DNA from: JBDTME01 sp964583795
GTDB taxonomy: Bacteria > Patescibacteriota > Microgenomatia > UBA1400 > PJMF01
DNA: 64,000 nucleotides
Reading direction: 5' to 3'
Assembly: GCA_964583795.1 (NCBI GenBank)
Contig: CAZOWX010000006.1
Location: 1-64,000, forward strand
The position numbers were made by a program, and so were the translations under genes. Below, piece by piece: positions 43,901 to 52,661 of the stretch (position 1 is the stretch's first letter; the number at the start of each line of letters is the position of its first letter). Under the pieces are notes generated by a model. That model was given only the letters and a program-made list of their open reading frames with translations. It did no database searches and had not been told where the DNA came from.

Positions 43901-44289
43901 AATTTTGTGACCAACCAAATAGCCAATGCCCCATAACCAACCATGATTAACATTCCTGAAACAAACAGTGAAATCAAATGAATGACGTCGTATTGGAGCC
44001 AGTTTCTCAGTAATACGTCTAAAACTGGAAAGACCAGCTTTTCATTCAGCGTTTGCCAGACGGCTTTAAAACAGACAATAATGATCCCTTTTGCCACTCC
44101 AATTAAGAAGGCAGCCGGAGAAATAATGAAGATAACGGTAAGTAAAATTGCTTCAGCCGGACTTTTTCTACTTCTAATAAATTTGATAAATTTGATAACT
44201 CCAATGATCAAAATTGTTGGGATAAGAATGGGGGACAAGATAAACAAGATAACGATTACGTACGCCAAGATCATTTCCAATGTTTGCAT
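43897..44289 (-). CDS. Polytopic membrane protein
   Basis: 130 residues from the ATG at 44289. The longer frame would start inside the divergent gene at 44349 and is rejected. About three helices, with a basic loop FIKFIRSRKSPAEA. A TATAAT box lies 9 bp upstream of the start. The last 4 bp overlap the cupin gene end. Function unknown. Confidence 0.6.
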   Translation of the reverse strand: MQTLEMILAYVIVILFILSPILIPTILIIGVIKFIKFIRSRKSPAEAILLTVIFIISPAAFLIGVAKGIIIVCFKAVWQTLNEKLVFPVLDVLLRNWLQYDVIHLISLFVSGMLIMVGYGALAIWLVTKF

Positions 44290-44336
44290 ACTGTACTGAT
44301 TATACCAAGAATAGTGACTTACCACTGAGGTGATGG

Positions 44337-44349
44337 GATAATAGAACCA
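44337..44349 (+). promoter_or_regulatory. -10 box of a probably leaderless transcript (kinase-like gene)
   Basis: GATAAT at 44337-44342, 6 bp before the ATG at 44349. Confidence 0.55.
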
Positions 44350-46514
44350 TGATGGATCGAAAATTACCAACATACGACAGATCTGCTTTCTATGATGTCG
44401 AGGCGAAGCCACATGCTCAGGAGATATCGGAGTTTTTGAGTAATTCAGAGCTTCAGATTTTGGAGTCTATCAGAGTGGCTGTGGGAGAGCGTGATAAAGA
44501 CGAGATCGTGCTGAGAGTGAGCGGAACAAAAGAAGTGAAATATTTTCGTATTACTCAGAACTATGCTGATCTCATCTTTTATGTACAGCTCATTAAGTCA
44601 TATCGAGAAAGTGGTGATGTAGAGTCTGCAGAAAAGTTGCTGGGTGTTTTTAAATCAAAAATAAATCCAGAAAAAATTTTTTCAGATAAGAAATTGTTCT
44701 CAGTTCGAAGTGGACTTGAAAGAACTGCTAGCCCCGCTGAGTCAATGGGCTCCGTTCAAGAAGTGGTCGATATCATTCAAGCTGTGAAAGCAGATTACAC
44801 ACTTGAGTCATTTGATTTACGGCGGAGGGAAAAAATTCGAATATTTACCTATGCTCGTCAACAAAAAATTCTGGAGGCAATCTACCAGGAACTAGCTCCA
44901 GAAGTTACCCTAGATACTCTTCTCAAATTTTGCGCAGAGCACCCTCAGCACATAGTCACTCAACTCAGAGACATTTTTGGACAGCATGATGTGGAGCACG
45001 TTGATGAAATACCAACAGAAAAAGTGGCTGAGGCCGCCAAGCTAGTCAACGATATTCCTGCTGATCAGCAAGACGAGCACACCTTTGTAGTGAAAATTCT
45101 CCTCAAACAACTCGCAGAAACTCCTCCGTACGATACATTGAGGGTGACCGATAAGGTGGGTAAGGGTGCGATGGGAAGGGTGGTGCATGCAGTCGTGGAA
45201 GATAGCGAAGTTGATCAGCACCGAGACGCACTGATTTGGGATTTTTATGTAGCACTTTTCCCCAAGCTGAGTAAAAAGGATTTGGAAGTGCAGCGACTGG
45301 TGTTTAAAAAAGAGCTCGTTTTTCGAATAATGGATGTATTGAATGTGGGGAGAGATGGATATCCAGACTCGTTGTCAGTGGCAAATCTCACTCAAATAAA
45401 AGATCTGATTTCAGCTGAGAATACTGGTAATCGGTATGCGAAGGCGTTAGAGCATCTTGAAGAGTTGTTGGTTATGAGTTCAAAAGATGAGCATGACGCC
45501 CATTTATATAAAATCCTCGTACCGATGGTTGGTTCACACAATGAACTTGATGCGGCAGAGCATGTGAATAGAGTGAAAACACATATTTTGAAACACAACC
45601 CTCCACCCGGAATTCTTTCTTCGTTAGCTTTGCCAAGGTTCCCTTACAGAGCCGATATAGTAAATCCTGACGGAAGAACGATTTCAACCACAGTGTTTGA
45701 GATAGAGGAAGCTCCTAATGGCGTCCCACTGACAAAGTGGAAACCTGACTCGCTTGAAGAACTCACAGTCGTTATGAAACAGATTAATGAGGTTATGAAG
45801 TATCTCTTTTCAATTGGAGTGTACAACGTGGACTCTGGTGACCCGATGATCAATGTGCAAAAATTGAAAGCTTATATTCAGCATCCAAACGAAAACGATA
45901 AATCATTCATTTCTTTCTACGATCTTGATGACGCCATTGTAAAAGAAGCTGCGGATAAAGTGCATTACCCGATTTCACTCCTCGGAGGTAGTAGCATGGC
46001 GGGAAAGCCAATAAACTTTAACGTGATGCTGATACGAAGAAATATGAGTTTTGCTCTGGATCTTCATGCCGCGCAATTTGCTGATGAGTACAACTACATG
46101 GTGCAACTGTTTAATCAATTGATTGGGGGACAAGGATTAGATTATTTCGAAGACGTTCCGATAGAAAAAAATGGTTTGCAGTTTCAACTCGAGCCACTTG
46201 ATCTTTCTGGCGTCTTTTATATTGCCCCAGAGAACTTTATCCGAAGTTCTCGATACCCACTTATTTCATTTACGATATTTTTTGAAAAGCTTCACAAAGT
46301 CTATCCACAGGTTCAAGAAAGTATTGCGCAAAGAATATACAACGAGTTTAACCAGTTTTTTCAAGCCTACCATCGCTCAACAAAATTGCTTGACAAAAGC
46401 AGGCTCGCTATCTTGGCCATGCAACCAGACGACGCTACTGCTCGATTATCTCGGATTATCAGCTTTATTGAGCACACTGCTTTGTCGGATCGAAAACAGT
46501 CAGCGGCAAGTTAG
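44349..46514 (+). CDS. Large cytosolic protein with a divergent protein-kinase-like fold
   Basis: 721 residues, no membrane helix. Residues 1-255 are helical and unrecognised. From 265 the order of motifs follows a Hanks-type kinase: Gly loop KVGKGAMGRVVHAV (269-282), then an approximately 105-residue helical insert, LYKIL with Lys388 at the VAIK position, Glu404 on an alphaC-like helix, hinge FEIEEAPNGVPL (450-461), YLFSIGVYNVDSGDPMINV (485-503; Asp495 at the HRD place), SFISFYDLDD (519-528; D-L-D in place of DFG), and FADEYNYMVQLFNQLIGG (577-594) like the alphaF helix. The HRD and DFG motifs are altered, so it may be a pseudokinase or a new kinase subfamily. It stands alone upstream of groES. 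Confidence 0.65.
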   Translation: MMDRKLPTYDRSAFYDVEAKPHAQEISEFLSNSELQILESIRVAVGERDKDEIVLRVSGTKEVKYFRITQNYADLIFYVQLIKSYRESGDVESAEKLLGVFKSKINPEKIFSDKKLFSVRSGLERTASPAESMGSVQEVVDIIQAVKADYTLESFDLRRREKIRIFTYARQQKILEAIYQELAPEVTLDTLLKFCAEHPQHIVTQLRDIFGQHDVEHVDEIPTEKVAEAAKLVNDIPADQQDEHTFVVKILLKQLAETPPYDTLRVTDKVGKGAMGRVVHAVVEDSEVDQHRDALIWDFYVALFPKLSKKDLEVQRLVFKKELVFRIMDVLNVGRDGYPDSLSVANLTQIKDLISAENTGNRYAKALEHLEELLVMSSKDEHDAHLYKILVPMVGSHNELDAAEHVNRVKTHILKHNPPPGILSSLALPRFPYRADIVNPDGRTISTTVFEIEEAPNGVPLTKWKPDSLEELTVVMKQINEVMKYLFSIGVYNVDSGDPMINVQKLKAYIQHPNENDKSFISFYDLDDAIVKEAADKVHYPISLLGGSSMAGKPINFNVMLIRRNMSFALDLHAAQFADEYNYMVQLFNQLIGGQGLDYFEDVPIEKNGLQFQLEPLDLSGVFYIAPENFIRSSRYPLISFTIFFEKLHKVYPQVQESIAQRIYNEFNQFFQAYHRSTKLLDKSRLAILAMQPDDATARLSRIISFIEHTALSDRKQSAAS

Positions 46515-46532
46515 TTTTCATTGCATAGCCTG

Positions 46533-46561
46533 TTGACATTTTTTTAGCACTCAGTTATATT
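46533..46561 (+). promoter_or_regulatory. Sigma70 promoter of the groE operon
   Basis: TTGACA (46533-46538), exactly 17 bp, TATATT (46556-46561). Confidence 0.85.
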
Positions 46562-46570
46562 CACTGCTAT
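46544..46570. promoter_or_regulatory. CIRCE-like element (HrcA operator)
   Basis: Left arm TTAGCACTC is a perfect CIRCE half; after exactly 9 bp the right arm CACTGCTAT matches GAGTGCTAA at 6 of 9 places. It covers the spacer and -10 of the groE promoter, so bound HrcA would block polymerase. HrcA itself is not in the window. Confidence 0.8.
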
Positions 46571-46738
46571 CTCACGGGGCAGCCCACTCACGAGAGTTTT
46601 TTAATAACGAATGTAAACGAGTTCGATCGAATAAAAACGAATGTGTTTTATTCAAATTAAGAAATTCAAAAAATGTTTCACCTGCCTGAATTTATTTGAA
46701 AGAATTATAAAAAACAAATATAAGCTTCAGGTAAGGTT

Positions 46739-46773
46739 CCTGAAACCTGGAACCTGACACCTGAAACCTAGTA
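46739..46773. repeat. 7-bp tandem array before groES
   Basis: CCTGAAA, CCTGGAA, CCTGACA, CCTGAAA, CCTAGTA in register, running into the Shine-Dalgarno. Nearly identical to the array before groEL (47525-47552). Confidence 0.9.
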
Positions 46774-46784
46774 AAGGAGTACCT

Positions 46785-47087
46785 ATGGCAGCACTTTCTG
46801 TCAAAAACATTACCCCAACTCCTGGCTACGTGTTGGTTGAACCAGCCAAAGCCAGCAAGCAAACAGCGAGCGGGATTTATTTACCAGATTCTCACGACGA
46901 AAAACCACAGCATGGCACCGTGTTAGCTGTTGGTGCTGACGCTATGGTTGATGGTGCCAAAGTCAGCTCCCCTGTCAAAAAAGGTGATATGGTCATCTAC
47001 AAAAAATGGGGTGGCAATGATCTGAAAATTGGTGACACAGAATATCAGTTTTTAAAGTTTGAAGACGTCTTGGCAGTAGTGAAATAG
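46785..47087 (+). CDS. groES: Co-chaperonin GroES
   Basis: 100 residues. Forms the heptameric lid of GroEL. Typical ITPTPGYVLVEPAKASKQTASGIYLPDS (mobile loop about 20-32), GTVLAVGADA, VKKGDMVIYKKWGGNDLKIGDTEYQFLKFEDVLAVVK. Shine-Dalgarno AAAGGAG 6 nt before the ATG. First gene of a heat-shock operon whose order, groES / S23-like / groEL, is unusual. Confidence 0.97.
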   Translation: MAALSVKNITPTPGYVLVEPAKASKQTASGIYLPDSHDEKPQHGTVLAVGADAMVDGAKVSSPVKKGDMVIYKKWGGNDLKIGDTEYQFLKFEDVLAVVK

Positions 47088-47117
47088 GTGTCAGGTTTCG
47101 GGTATCAGGTGTCAGGG
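47086..47117. repeat. 7-bp tandem array after groES
   Basis: AGGTGTC, AGGTTTC, GGGTATC, AGGTGTC: the reverse-complement form of the CCTGACA family. It begins inside the groES stop codon. Confidence 0.85.
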
Positions 47118-47128
47118 AGCTATCAAAA

Positions 47129-47506
47129 ATGAAAGGAGACAATCAACCGAGACAACTACTTTCATATAAGGATTTGACTGTTTGGCAAAAAAGCAGAGAA
47201 CTTGTAAAAGCAATTTATCTTTTGCTTTCAAAGTTTCCGAGTTCAGAGAAGTATGGTTTGGTTGATCAAATTAAGCGAGCATCCGTTTCGATTGTTGCTA
47301 ACATAGCTGAGGGAAAACAACGCCAAACAAAGAAAGAGTATGTGCAATTTTTATTTATTGCCTACGGCTCATCTGCAGAAGTTGAAGCCTTACTCACGCT
47401 CGCAATTGACCTTGAGTTTGCAACTGAAAAAGAACTGATACCAATTTTTAACGAACTGACCCAAATTCAAAAAATGTTAAACGTCATGATTTATAAATTA
47501 AAATAA
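47129..47506 (+). CDS. Four-helix-bundle protein (S23 / 23S rRNA intervening-sequence protein family)
   Basis: 125 residues. YKDLTVWQKSRELVKAIYLLLSKFP and the family core LVDQIKRASVSIVANIAEGKQRQTKKEYVQFLFIAYGSSAEVEALL are diagnostic of the four-helix-bundle family that occurs in 23S rRNA intervening sequences and widely as stand-alone genes. Role unknown; a nucleic-acid-binding pentamer in studied members. It lies between groES and groEL, flanked on both sides by heptamer arrays, which suggests insertion into the operon. Confidence 0.93.
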   Translation: MKGDNQPRQLLSYKDLTVWQKSRELVKAIYLLLSKFPSSEKYGLVDQIKRASVSIVANIAEGKQRQTKKEYVQFLFIAYGSSAEVEALLTLAIDLEFATEKELIPIFNELTQIQKMLNVMIYKLK

Positions 47507-47524
47507 AAAACTCAGGAAAGGGTT

Positions 47525-47552
47525 CCTGAAACCTGGAACCTGACACCTGAAA
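47525..47552. repeat. 7-bp tandem array before groEL
   Basis: CCTGAAA, CCTGGAA, CCTGACA, CCTGAAA, then AACTAATAAGGAG; a near copy of the array upstream of groES. Confidence 0.9.
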
Positions 47553-47568
47553 ACTAATAAGGAGAAAT

Positions 47569-49206
47569 ATGGCAGCAAAACAATTACTTTTTTCTGACGA
47601 TGCTCGTCAAAAGATGCTTGCAGGTATTAATAAACTTGCCGCAGCAGTTACCACTACCTTGGGTCCCAAAGGGCGCAACGTAGCAATCGATAAATCATGG
47701 GGTGCACCAACCGTGCTTCATGATGGAGTCAGTGTCGCAAAAGAAATTACCTTAGAGGACAAATTTGAGAATATGGGTGCTCAGCTGGTCAAAGAGGCAG
47801 CATCCAAAACCAACGATGTGGCTGGAGATGGTACCACCACCGCTACCCTCTTGGCTCAGCAGCTTTCTGTCAAAGGGATGAAATTTGTCACTGCTGGAAT
47901 GAACCCAATGATCATGAAGCGTGGCATTGATAAAGCTGTCGAAGCAGTGGTTGCAGAGATTCGTCGCATTTCCAAACCAGTCACTCCATCAGATTGGGAA
48001 AAAGTGGCTACTATCAGTGCACAAAATGAACTGGTCGGCCAAAAGATTGCTGAAGCACTCAAACTTGTGGGCAAGGACGGTGTGGTTGAGGTCGAAGAAG
48101 GCAAATCCATGGACATTACCATTGAACACAAAGAGGGAATGGAGTTCGATCGTGGTTACTCCAGTGCCTACTTTGTCACTGACTCTGATGACATGGAAGC
48201 CGTGATTGAAGATCCATACATTTTAGTCACCGATCAAAAAATCTCATCGATTCAAGACTTACTGCCAATCTTGGAAAAGTTGATGAAGGTCAGTAAGAAC
48301 ATGGTGATCTTGGCTGACGATGTCGAAGGTGAAGCGCTGACCACATTGGTGGTCAACAAATTGCGTGGAACTTTCAACGTGTTGGCAGTCAAAGCTCCCG
48401 GTTTTGGCGATCGACGCAAAGAGATGCTTCAAGACATCGCAGTACTTACTGGTGCAACCTACGTCTCAGCAGATACTGGACGTGATCTGAAAGCACTTGA
48501 GCTTGAAGACTTAGGTCGAGCTGACAGTGTGCGCAGTACCAAAGATGTGACGCGCATTGTGGGCGGAAAAGGTGTCAAGAAAGCCATTACCGCTCGCGTA
48601 GCCTCGATTGATAATGAGTACGCCAAAGCCACTTCAGACTTCGATAAAGAGAAGCTGATGGAGCGCAAAGCCAAGCTCACCGGTGGTGTGGCCGTGATCC
48701 AAGTGGGAGCTACGACCGAGATCGAGATGAAGAATCTTCAAGAGCGAGTTAAGGACGCGAAAGAAGCCACTAAAGCTGCGATTGAAGAAGGTATCATCCC
48801 AGGTGGTGGTGTCAGTTTGATCCAAGCCGGAAAAGTTTTGGCTAAATTAAGCGCTGCTGCAGAATCTGAAGATGAAAAGGCCGGAGTTAACCTAGTCTCT
48901 TCAGTACTGGATGAGCCGCTTCGTATGTTGGCTCGCAACAGTGGTGTTGATGAGGGGTGGGTGGTACAAACCATCAAAGCCAGCAAGAGTGGCACCTACG
49001 GCTTCAACGCTCTCACCAACGAGTTTGGTGACATGGTCAAAGCTGGTGTGATTGAACCAGCCAAAGTAGCAATTGCATCATTGCAAAATGCGGCCTCAGT
49101 CGCATCCATGATCTTGACCACTGAGTGTTTGATCACTGACGTCCCAGAGCCAGAAAAACCAATGGCTGGTGGCGGTATGCCAGGCGGAATGGGTGGGATG
49201 ATGTAG
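47569..49206 (+). CDS. groEL: Chaperonin GroEL
   Basis: 545 residues, full length. ATP-binding TTLGPKGRNVAIDKSWGAPTVLHDGVSVAKEI (about 26-60) and the DVAGDGTTTATLLAQ signature (about 83-97), apical and intermediate domains intact, and the usual Gly/Met-rich tail MAGGGMPGGMGGMM. AAGGAG Shine-Dalgarno. An intrinsic terminator follows at 49254. Confidence 0.98.
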   Translation: MAAKQLLFSDDARQKMLAGINKLAAAVTTTLGPKGRNVAIDKSWGAPTVLHDGVSVAKEITLEDKFENMGAQLVKEAASKTNDVAGDGTTTATLLAQQLSVKGMKFVTAGMNPMIMKRGIDKAVEAVVAEIRRISKPVTPSDWEKVATISAQNELVGQKIAEALKLVGKDGVVEVEEGKSMDITIEHKEGMEFDRGYSSAYFVTDSDDMEAVIEDPYILVTDQKISSIQDLLPILEKLMKVSKNMVILADDVEGEALTTLVVNKLRGTFNVLAVKAPGFGDRRKEMLQDIAVLTGATYVSADTGRDLKALELEDLGRADSVRSTKDVTRIVGGKGVKKAITARVASIDNEYAKATSDFDKEKLMERKAKLTGGVAVIQVGATTEIEMKNLQERVKDAKEATKAAIEEGIIPGGGVSLIQAGKVLAKLSAAAESEDEKAGVNLVSSVLDEPLRMLARNSGVDEGWVVQTIKASKSGTYGFNALTNEFGDMVKAGVIEPAKVAIASLQNAASVASMILTTECLITDVPEPEKPMAGGGMPGGMGGMM

Positions 49207-49253
49207 TCCCAGCTGCAATTAAAGTAAGTCGCGCTTTGCAATTTATAAACACT

Positions 49254-49284
49254 CAACCCCTTCCTCGTGAAGGGGTTGTTTGTT
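49254..49284 (+). terminator. Intrinsic terminator after groEL
   Basis: Perfect 10-bp stem CAACCCCTTC / GAAGGGGTTG with a 5-nt loop, followed by TTTGTTGTTTG. Confidence 0.9.
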
Positions 49285-49338
49285 GTTTGATGGCAACTGT
49301 ACTACTCTGATCAAACATTGTGGTAAAATACCTGCCTT

Positions 49339-51264
49339 ATGTCAGATCCCAGAGAAGGACGCATCCACCCAAAAGTATTGGTTACTAGAGTGATGAATGA
49401 TAAAGTTATTGCTCCAAAGGCTGACGAGGCTGGAGATCAAGTAGCTAGTATGGTGTCTAGACAGCAGAAGACCTTGAACTCAAGTGCGAGAGGTTTTTCA
49501 GGTAAGTGGAATGATTTACTTGGTCTTCGAAGTCAGTATGCGTCAACTTGGGCTGTTTATTGGAACCTTCCGACGCTAAACCCTGAGCAGTATTTAAGGA
49601 AAAATGAGAGATTGCCAATACAACACGATGTTTTTGTTTACTTTCTGTACTGCGAGTTACGCTTAGCATTAGCGTGTAGAGAACTTGACCAGTTTTTAGA
49701 TTCGAATTTTCCATACTCAGTTATACGGGCTATGAATCTAGAGACTCTTTATCCTTCGTTTTATCGGTATTTTTTTTCACTATCTGATCAGGAACACGCT
49801 AGCCAACTTTATTCAGAAAAGGAAAGACCTCATAGGGCTAGCAATTTAGATGTATTACTGAAAATAGCATGGTCACTGAAGAAAGAAGGAAGAAAAGAGT
49901 TAACTGCTATAGAATTTCAATCACTCTGTTCGATTTTTTCGCAACAGCTAATCAATGAGCGTATCGAAAATACACGAGATATTGCACTTGAACTTCATCA
50001 TCATGTATTAGTGACAAGCTCTTCAATTGGAGAGTCAACGAAAGACGCATTAAGAAACAGTGATACGCTCAAGTTTAAGGAAGTGATGAATCTGATTCAG
50101 TTGTTCCTTCTTAATTTTTACCTCTTCTTCGTAGACCCAGATTCAAATGAGATTTCGCACGCGTTTGCAGTAGAATTTTGGACGCAACTTTCAAAAAATC
50201 TTTTTGATCCAAATCATCCAGAGGCTACGTTGACAGCTTTCATTACGGGGTTGTATATGCGAGATGCTCATTCTGGAGAGATCTATTTCCCCGGATGGTT
50301 CAAACGTTTAAATAACGTTTCAACCCCACGTGTTGCTCAACTAAGGCCAGCCCTTTTATCTCAGATAGATCGAATTGGATTACCGAAAATGTACACAGCT
50401 CAAGAAGTCATGCAAATTTTCGCCCCGTTGGATTTCATCATGGAAGCAGATCCGATACTTGCTCTGAATGAGGAGTTACAAGTTTCAAAGGAGCAATTTT
50501 TTGTAGAACTCACAGGTGAAGATTTTATGAAGGAGGATTTACTCCTGGGTAATGTGGACAAGGTGATAGTAGGGATAGATGCAGTTGAGCAGGATGTCCT
50601 ATCGGTGCTCATTGGAATTGTTTTTCAAGATAGCGCTGAGAGAAAATATCTGACCTTTACGATTGACTTAAGAGAAAATAACTTTGATGTTCATTTGAAC
50701 CTGATTGATGCTTTTACGTTGCCAATCGAGGTTGTAAGTCGCTTGTTACACTTTTTATTGTTGGCAAATTATAAAAACAAAAATCAGCAAAATTCTTCGG
50801 AAATTGAGCCAGTTTTTGTAGAGGTGGGCAGGTCTGCTGCGGCGAATTATGGCATTCTTCCTGATGTAGTTGTTCGGACTCCTGGAGCGCCTGGAGTAAG
50901 AGTACCAAAGCATAAGGAGAGAGATAGAAATAAAGAAGAAGAAAAAGGTAAACAAGTACCAACAAAAGAGACGAGAAGGAAGTACTCTTTAGTTTTCCCT
51001 GAACAGCAGGATGATGTTATTGTTCGTGGGGTAGATGAGCGAACTATGGGGAGGATTCTAAATAAAATTAAGGACTACAAGGATACCGGCGCAGGGAATG
51101 TGGCAACTTTTTCAGTTCAAAACAGACCGGATGAGGGGGTGTTTTTTCAATTAAGAGTGGGTGATTATAGAGTGCTTGCCCATCTTGATGGGACGTCTGC
51201 CTGGATCTTTGCTATTTGTCATCGTGATTACGAAAAGTTGATATTAAATGGTCACAGATTTTAG
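49339..51264 (+). CDS. Large protein with a RelE/ParE-like C-terminal domain
   Basis: 641 residues, no membrane helix. Residues 1-510 are mostly helical and unrecognised. A charged linker (about 525-550, HKERDRNKEEEKGKQ) leads to a C-terminal domain (about 554-641) ending VFFQLRVGDYRVLAHLDGTSAWIFAICHRDYEKL, which is the strand order and 'LRxGdYRvl...aixHR..Y' ending of RelE/ParE-family mRNA interferases. The preceding RILNKIKDYKDTG would be its basic helix. A RelE fold joined to a 500-residue partner is unusual. A TAAAAT box lies 9 bp before the ATG. The 3' end overlaps the convergent patatin gene by 21 bp. Confidence 0.65.
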   Translation: MSDPREGRIHPKVLVTRVMNDKVIAPKADEAGDQVASMVSRQQKTLNSSARGFSGKWNDLLGLRSQYASTWAVYWNLPTLNPEQYLRKNERLPIQHDVFVYFLYCELRLALACRELDQFLDSNFPYSVIRAMNLETLYPSFYRYFFSLSDQEHASQLYSEKERPHRASNLDVLLKIAWSLKKEGRKELTAIEFQSLCSIFSQQLINERIENTRDIALELHHHVLVTSSSIGESTKDALRNSDTLKFKEVMNLIQLFLLNFYLFFVDPDSNEISHAFAVEFWTQLSKNLFDPNHPEATLTAFITGLYMRDAHSGEIYFPGWFKRLNNVSTPRVAQLRPALLSQIDRIGLPKMYTAQEVMQIFAPLDFIMEADPILALNEELQVSKEQFFVELTGEDFMKEDLLLGNVDKVIVGIDAVEQDVLSVLIGIVFQDSAERKYLTFTIDLRENNFDVHLNLIDAFTLPIEVVSRLLHFLLLANYKNKNQQNSSEIEPVFVEVGRSAAANYGILPDVVVRTPGAPGVRVPKHKERDRNKEEEKGKQVPTKETRRKYSLVFPEQQDDVIVRGVDERTMGRILNKIKDYKDTGAGNVATFSVQNRPDEGVFFQLRVGDYRVLAHLDGTSAWIFAICHRDYEKLILNGHRF

Positions 51265-52035
51265 TAGCTTCAAAATTTTCTTTTCTTGTTTTTTTGTAGC
51301 CAAATACCCTCGCATCATCAAGCGATAGCTTTGATGGGGGTGAAAGTAGCTGATGTCGTCAGCGTTATATAAAATTTCCAAATTTACGGGATGTTTTTCA
51401 CTATTGAGTTGATGGATTTGACGCAGAAGTAGACGATAAACTTGCATGACATGCATAGCAAAACTATGTGGTGGACCATGAGTAACGCCTGGTAGATAAC
51501 GCACTCCAAACACACGATTAATTCCGTGCTTGTGAAACGCTTCTGCTGAAAAGCTACTGGTAAGATCTCCATCAACCAATCGGTCTTGGTTAATGAACTG
51601 TGAAGGAATAACCATGGGATAAGCCATTGAAGCCATCAGTACATCGACTAGGTTCCCTTTGTCCAGATAAACTCGCTGGCTTAATTTAACACTCGTGGCA
51701 AAAACAATGAGTTTTATCGGTAATTGTTCGACAAGAGTGTTGCCAAATAGTTTCTTCAGTTGTTGTCGAACTTTTTTTTCTGAAAAAAGACAGTTGTCCT
51801 CGAGTATGCTATACAATGACAAGAGGGAAAATAATCCAAATGAATCACAAATATCCACTATTTCTGACCATGAAGCTCCACTGGCGTAAAGCGCAGCTAA
51901 TAAAGCACCACTACTTGAACCGGCGATAATTTTGGGTTGTAATTTTTTTTCTTGGAAATAGCGAATCACACCAATGCCGCCCAGACCACGAATAGCCCCA
52001 CCACGTAAAGATAAGCCAAAAGGAGTATGTGTCAT
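51244..52035 (-). CDS. Patatin-like phospholipase
   Basis: 263 residues. Oxyanion motif SLRGGAIRGLGGIG (about 9-22), nucleophile elbow AGSSSGALL (about 38-46) and catalytic Asp in LVDGDLTSS (about 153; the family normally has DGG or DGA). Predicted Ser-Asp-dyad lipid acyl hydrolase acting on membrane lipids. Its start overlaps the stop of the CDP-alcohol-phosphotransferase-like gene by 4 bp, so they are coupled, which fits a role in lipid turnover. Confidence 0.88.
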   Translation of the reverse strand: MTHTPFGLSLRGGAIRGLGGIGVIRYFQEKKLQPKIIAGSSSGALLAALYASGASWSEIVDICDSFGLFSLLSLYSILEDNCLFSEKKVRQQLKKLFGNTLVEQLPIKLIVFATSVKLSQRVYLDKGNLVDVLMASMAYPMVIPSQFINQDRLVDGDLTSSFSAEAFHKHGINRVFGVRYLPGVTHGPPHSFAMHVMQVYRLLLRQIHQLNSEKHPVNLEILYNADDISYFHPHQSYRLMMRGYLATKKQEKKILKLLKSVTI

Positions 52036-52568
52036 CGTCGTTTTTTGTTTTTTTCCCAGTCAAGATGCAATCCAAATAAATAGTTAGCCATATAACTTTT
52101 TTTAATATGCAATAAATACTCAAAAAACAATGCAAAAGTGGACGCTAATAGTAGTGTTAGGATTATGTAGGGAAACTGTATGAGCATCTCTAATTGAGGG
52201 ACATACACCGTTAATACATAAATCCAAAAAAAACGTTCGAGTACATTCGGGAAAAATAGTAGATATTTTGTTTTACCAATAAGACTGAAAAGTTGCCCCA
52301 TTGTTCGATAAATAAACAGTGCGATAATCAACCATCGCATTGGAGTGAAAAATCCATAGTAGGCAATATGAATATACCACCAATAATCAAAAAGTTTGTC
52401 AAAAATATTATACTGTTGCCATTTCCATTTTAATGAAAAGAGAACATACCCGTCAATTGAATCGAAAAAGTACACCACAATGCATGCAATAGCTGGATGA
52501 ATATAAAGCAAAAAAGGACTGAAGAAACGAGAAACAAGGATAAATAATAATACTAACAAATTTTTCAT
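52032..52568 (-). CDS. CDP-alcohol phosphatidyltransferase-like membrane protein A
   Basis: 178 residues, about five helices. FFDSIDGYVLFSLKW...YNIFDKLFDYWW (about 35-67) keeps D-x2-D-G and D-x3-D of the CDP-alcohol phosphotransferase active site (D-x2-D-G-x2-A-R-x8-9-G-x3-D-x3-D) but lacks the A-R and G. Homologous to the divergent neighbour at 52662. Probable lipid headgroup or related transferase, substrate unknown; coupled to the patatin gene. Confidence 0.6.
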   Translation of the reverse strand: MKNLLVLLFILVSRFFSPFLLYIHPAIACIVVYFFDSIDGYVLFSLKWKWQQYNIFDKLFDYWWYIHIAYYGFFTPMRWLIIALFIYRTMGQLFSLIGKTKYLLFFPNVLERFFWIYVLTVYVPQLEMLIQFPYIILTLLLASTFALFFEYLLHIKKSYMANYLFGLHLDWEKNKKRR

Positions 52569-52661
52569 ACTCTTTTCTTGTTCCCGATTGTAATGTTTTA
52601 ACTTTGAATGTGTATAATGATTTCAACAGATTTGTCGTGTAGATACAAGGTGAAAGGTAAC

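Larger units (their letters stand above)
46515..46784. other. groE control region and long leader
   Basis: Holds the CIRCE-overlapped promoter at 46533-46570, an AT-rich leader of about 215 nt and a heptamer array ending at the Shine-Dalgarno AAAGGAG of groES. Confidence 0.8.

Noticed and set aside
47129..47506. S23-like four-helix-bundle gene as the Avd accessory protein of a diversity-generating retroelement
   Set aside because: No reverse transcriptase, template repeat or variable target gene is seen in the window.
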